From NCBI GenBank assembly GCA_029573925.1, contig JAKQBV010000240.1, positions 1-6,648 on the forward strand: DNA of 6,648 nt, given 5' to 3'. The position numbers were made by a program, and so were the translations under genes. The notes below the pieces were generated by a model. The model made no database searches. It saw only the letters and a program-made list of their open reading frames with translations, and had not been told where the DNA came from. This DNA comes from a bacterium (GTDB lineage: Bacteria; UBP15; UBA6099). Each line of letters starts with the position of its first letter. Within the stretch, counting starts at the first letter, position 1. Below, piece after piece: positions 6,101 through 6,648 of this stretch.

Positions 6101-6648
6101 ACACGCAGTTGGCCCTCTGGGACGCAAGATACAACAAATATTCCCGCAATTCGATTTTCAGCAACGGCGGAGCCGCGACTGCGGGCATACTCAACGGCAC
6201 GGCCGATGGAGTTAATCAGGGAATCAAGCCTCCAATTATTAACTCTATCGCGGCGAACGGCGCGAATTATGATATCGGCATGACTATCCAGTCACCGATA
6301 ACAAGCGGTTGCACTGTGGCGCTGCCCTGCGTGGTTGAAGTGTTCAGCGTAGATAATCCGCCCGCCGTGTCGCCCGACACGACTGCGGGGGAAGCGTTCT
6401 TGTTTGCTTCGGCATACAATGTGACGACATGCGCGGCGTTCCCCTGCAATATTTCGTTCTCCATCCCTCAGGCGTCTGTCTGGGGGACATCGACGCGACT
6501 GACCGCTACCGTGACATCGGCGAATAATAACACTTCGATGTTTGCGGACAATAAATCTTTGAATCAGCCGCCCGTGGTTTCAGGTTGCGCTTTTGCTCCC
6601 GCTAGCGGCCCGCCGACGACATCCGGCGTGGTTCTCTCTTGCACGGTG
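1..6648 (+). CDS. Giant multidomain extracytoplasmic protein, partial at both ends
   Basis: Frame 1 is open for all 2216 codons, with no stop and no frame change after about base 61. The window length is an exact multiple of three and begins and ends in frame, so start, ribosome binding site, signal peptide and stop all lie outside. Translation gives a coherent chain of known extracellular folds: possible S8 peptidase tail, two Ig-like domains, FG-GAP propeller, FN3-like domain, Ig-like domain, PQQ-like propeller, two beta-helix/beta-sandwich modules and the start of another Ig-like domain. Small residues, Asp, Asn and Thr dominate, and no transmembrane segment is visible. Cysteine is absent up to residue 308, then 38 occur, 26 of them after residue 1245. 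Inference: a secreted or surface protein for adhesion or binding, perhaps with protease activity. The exact role is unknown and I recognise no named gene. Confidence 0.95.
181..438 (+). other. PKD/cadherin-like Ig-fold domain
   Basis: Residues 61-146 form a compact Ig-fold repeat. It opens with APQI and a proline-bounded strand, has VYDPDGDALTYKWES in the middle (residues 86-100) and closes with GEYAVRLTVSDGRGGNA (122-138). The pairing of 'DPDGD-x-L-x-Y-x-W' with 'G-x-Y-x-[VL]-x-[VL]-x-V-S-D-x-x-G' is the signature of PKD and cadherin-like bacterial Ig modules; the Asp-rich loops usually bind calcium or cap strands. About 86 residues is the normal size. It directly follows the possible peptidase tail, a common place for Ig spacers in secreted subtilases. 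Confidence 0.85.
445..693 (+). other. Ig-like domain, Big (bacterial Ig-like) type
   Basis: Residues 149-231 look like a bacterial Ig-like repeat of the Big_2 kind. RVGETFEFKAYGQFGDG (164-180) matches the 'v-x-x-G-x-x-x-x-f-x-a-x-g-x-x-x-d-G' strand pair. AWELASPHGVITPDGKFTAL (188-207) matches 'W-x-x-s-x-x-x-v-a-x-v-d-x-x-G-x-f-t-A', and the next strands (residues 208-229) match the usual 'G-x-a-x-i-x-a' ending. Size is normal. A proline-rich hinge, PGETPPPM (232-239), separates it from the propeller. Such domains act mainly as rigid spacers or adhesion modules. The exact subfamily is uncertain because similarity within the group is low. Confidence 0.7.
739..1851 (+). other. Seven-repeat FG-GAP/VCBS beta-propeller
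   Basis: Seven repeats of about 50-59 residues are visible, each with a hydrophobic strand, an Asp loop and a second hydrophobic strand. Loop positions are residues 267-275 (DITGDGVND), 318-326 (DIDGDGDLD), 368-376 (DMTRNMRMD), 426-440 (expanded), 480-493 (expanded, EVSDGGEICDGDWD), 538-546 (ETENNIMPE) and 591-599 (DFTGNRNPD). Seven is the number of blades in integrin-alpha-type FG-GAP propellers, so this should be a complete, closed domain. Only the second loop keeps the full DxDxDG-x-x-D calcium ligand set and the first nearly so; the others have lost or replaced ligands, so calcium binding is likely partial. Cys 355 and 359 are a close pair in blade 2/3. Probable role: protein or glycan binding or architecture. 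FN3-like sequence follows directly, as often in this family. Confidence 0.88.
1861..2235 (+). other. Fibronectin type III-like domain
   Basis: Residues 621-745 start with APGAPS, then GVLRLNWEKGTD (641-652) and LLTYDLRL (661-668), and end with GSYYFNVRTVDAANARSAW (724-742). These match the 'P-x-x-P', 'v-x-l-x-W-x-x-x-x-D', 'L-t-Y-x-[VL]-r' and 'G-x-Y-[YW]-x-x-V-r-a-x-D-x-x-x-x-x-S-x-W' strands that often follow FG-GAP/VCBS propellers in bacterial surface proteins. At about 125 residues it is longer than a standard FN3 (about 90); the extra length lies between residues 669 and 708. FN3-type modules are spacers and binding platforms. The fold assignment is good, subfamily uncertain. Confidence 0.7.
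2251..2589 (+). other. Ig-like beta-sandwich domain
   Basis: Residues 751-863 run from CDNFVPEITSAAVFDPPF to the strand ASVSLDV. The pattern 'P-x-I-x-x-x-x-v-x-x-P-x-x-x-x-n' followed by FTVSVKDYNG (779-788), alternating strands around residues 794-812 and TATAHIQDAEG (839-849) is typical of Ig-like modules whose later strand reads 't-x-x-a-x-v-x-D-x-x-G'. The domain separates the FN3-like segment from the PQQ-like propeller. No catalytic motif is present. I cannot place it in a specific Pfam family by eye. Confidence 0.6.
2614..3735 (+). other. PQQ/BamB-like beta-propeller with eight repeats
   Basis: The segment opens with VCGDDWPMFNCDERRKSTSG (871-890), the 'D-W-P-M-F-x-x-D-x-x-r-x-x-s' leader found in front of many secreted PQQ-like propellers. 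Eight repeats follow, starting near residues 914, 951, 1005, 1047, 1091, 1132, 1172 and 1213. The common pattern is a hydrophobic strand, 'G-x-[VI]-x-A-[VYF]-x-x-x-[DT]-G' and often a Trp (W943, W987, W1037, W1118). Examples are DGTVAAYNETDG (928-939) and VNGIVHAVNKSDG (1021-1033). Eight blades is the count in BamB and quinoprotein dehydrogenases, so the ring is probably complete. I see no quinone- or metal-binding catalytic set, so a binding or scaffold role is more likely than an enzyme. Cys 872 and Cys 881 flank the leader and could form a disulfide. Confidence 0.85.
3748..5100 (+). other. Beta-helix module A: CSLREA-like cap and right-handed parallel beta-helix
   Basis: Residues 1250-1322 form an N-terminal cap like those of right-handed beta-helix surface proteins: IVSDSTDGAGLGTLRDCITKAN (1254-1275), then SITF (1283-1286) and VSVDGQ (1310-1315). 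In the CSLREA-type cap the consensus is roughly 'C-[ST]-L-R-E-A-I-x-x-A-N'; here the Cys stands where the Ala usually is. Helix turns run from about 1323 to 1700 with repeated 'N-x-I-[SA]-x-x', 'G-[IV]-x-[LM]' and 'x-x-I-x-G-N-x-I-G' units, for example ITGNTIGI (1387-1394), NVISGGLSRGVVLSEYAEG (1433-1451), SIKGNYIGTATDG (1453-1465) and NVISGNKLQGIYMYN (1586-1600). Such helices are either polysaccharide-acting enzymes or adhesin stalks; no catalytic set is recognisable, so adhesion or binding is favoured. Eighteen residues separate Cys 1252 and Cys 1270, a likely disulfide. Confidence 0.85.
5101..5421 (+). other. C-terminal beta-sandwich of module A
   Basis: Residues 1701-1807 follow the last helix turn. 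The segment starts with SIQRPVIGSILSAGANFNIT (1704-1723), has SPICSGCEVALYQVTD (1728-1743) and ends with VTAILTDTNSNSSKFALNK (1786-1804). In many beta-helix proteins of this group the helix is followed by 'I-x-x-P-x-I-x-s', a strand reading 'g-x-x-v-x-v-y' and a last strand ending in 'D-x-x-x-N-x-S-x-F'; this segment fits. It contains a CxxC pair (Cys 1731 and 1734). The likely job is to cap the helix and link it to the next module. The counterpart in module B is clearly homologous. Confidence 0.75.
5422..6219 (+). other. Beta-helix module B: CSLREA-like cap and right-handed parallel beta-helix
   Basis: The cap of module B reads DCVKVTSAADSGIGTLRHC (1810-1828), IEYAN (1829-1833), AITFDAALSGQTI (1839-1851) and TSIDGDINGDG (1865-1875). 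It matches the cap of module A almost element by element, including Cys 1811 and Cys 1828 (17 apart). The helix (about 1880-2073) shows ITGNYIGNTG (1929-1938), NVISGNTEHGIYIYQTDG (1963-1980), TIKGNAIGSNA (1982-1992), GIYIFNGSSNVIGG (2003-2016) and the closing turn ARYNKYSRNSIFSN (2042-2055). It is shorter than helix A by roughly 180 residues. No catalytic residues are recognised. GC here falls to about 45-52%, lower than most of the gene. Confidence 0.85.
6220..6564 (+). other. C-terminal beta-sandwich of module B
   Basis: Residues 2074-2188 repeat the design of the module A sandwich. GIKPPIINSIAANGANYDI (2074-2092) aligns with the SIQRPVIGSILSAGANFNI start, SPITSGCTV (2098-2106) with SPICSGCEV, and LTATVTSANNNTSMFADNK (2167-2185) with VTAILTDTNSNSSKFALNK. 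Four cysteines (2104, 2110, 2144, 2149) suggest two short-range disulfides of the C-x5-C and C-x4-C type; only Cys 2104 has an obvious counterpart (Cys 1734) in module A. The domain ends the second module and leads into a new Ig-like repeat. Confidence 0.75.
6565..6648 (+). other. First strands of a further Ig-like domain, cut by the window edge
   Basis: Residues 2189-2216 begin QPPVVSGCAFAPASGPPTTS and continue to VVLSCTV at the edge. The layout 'P-P-x-V-x-x-x-x-x-x-P-x-x-x-x-T-x-x-x-V-x-L-x-C-x-V' is typical of the start of bacterial and archaeal Ig-like surface repeats that continue with a 'D-x-D-G-D' strand. Cys 2196 and Cys 2214 are spaced as a plausible inter-strand disulfide. The rest of the domain is beyond base 6648, which shows the protein has at least one more C-terminal domain. 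Confidence 0.55.

Larger units (their letters stand above)
3736..6564 (+). repeat. Tandem protein-level duplication: modules A (3736-5421) and B (5422-6564)
   Basis: Two adjacent units of about 562 and 381 residues share the same order: Cys-containing cap, 'LR[DH]C', beta-helix, 'RYNK' closing turn and beta-sandwich. Matched pairs include GTLRDCITKAN with GTLRHCIEYAN, ITIDGAGCSAANCHGF with ITISGESCGVCDGF, TRYNKFSG with ARYNKYSR, and the sandwich strands. DNA identity is low apart from short patches; the 12-base stretch agatacaacaaa is identical at 5008-5019 and 6127-6138. This points to an old duplication followed by gain or loss of helix turns, rather than a recent DNA duplication. Confidence 0.8.

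Noticed and set aside
3736..6564. Enzymatic polysaccharide lyase or pectinase assignment for the beta-helices
   Set aside because: The turns fit generic PbH1/NosD-like repeats, and I could not identify a conserved catalytic Asp, Lys or Arg cluster of a lyase or GH28 enzyme.
1..6648. CRISPR array, tRNA or rRNA, insertion sequence, promoter or terminator
   Set aside because: No regularly spaced DNA repeats, RNA gene signatures, inverted terminal repeats or intergenic gap were seen; the frame is coding throughout.

Overview
The whole window is the interior of one giant gene. Reading frame 1 of the + strand stays open from base 1 to base 6648 (2216 codons, no stop) and leaves the window at both ends. 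Neither the start codon nor the stop codon is present. No second gene, RNA gene, mobile element, CRISPR array, promoter or terminator can be supported; long ORFs in other frames are shadows of the GC-rich codon pattern. Residue numbers below count from base 1 (residue n ends at base 3n).

The encoded fragment (more than 200 kDa) looks like an extracytoplasmic, mostly beta-structured multidomain protein. In order it shows: (1) a likely C-terminal tail of a subtilisin-like (S8) peptidase domain, residues 1-55; (2) a PKD/cadherin-like Ig domain, 61-146; (3) a second Ig-like (Big-type) domain, 149-231; (4) a seven-repeat FG-GAP/VCBS beta-propeller, about 247-617; (5) a fibronectin-III-like domain, 621-745; (6) an Ig-like domain, 751-863; (7) a PQQ/BamB-like propeller with eight repeats behind a 'DDWPMF' entry motif, 872-1245; (8) and (9) two tandem paralogous modules, 1246-1807 and 1808-2188, each made of an N-terminal cap, a right-handed parallel beta-helix and a C-terminal beta-sandwich; (10) the first strands of another Ig-like domain, from 2189 to the edge.

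The domains suggest a secreted or surface-anchored protein used for adhesion, binding or matrix contact, possibly with a proteolytic N-terminal part whose catalytic serine would lie just upstream of base 1. The 38 cysteines all lie after residue 308 and are concentrated in the beta-helix modules, often as close pairs, as expected for disulfide-stabilised folds in an oxidising compartment. Substrate or partner cannot be read from the sequence.

Organism: probably an uncultured environmental bacterium with a large genome rich in giant surface proteins, such as Elusimicrobiota, Omnitrophota or a deltaproteobacterial-type lineage; this is a guess from style. The clearest compositional sign is that a GC-rich gene uses ATA as its main isoleucine codon and uses AGA/AGG freely, which argues against typical high-GC Pseudomonadota or Actinomycetota. 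Local GC varies widely, from about 70-80% in parts of the PQQ region to about 45-52% in the second beta-helix.
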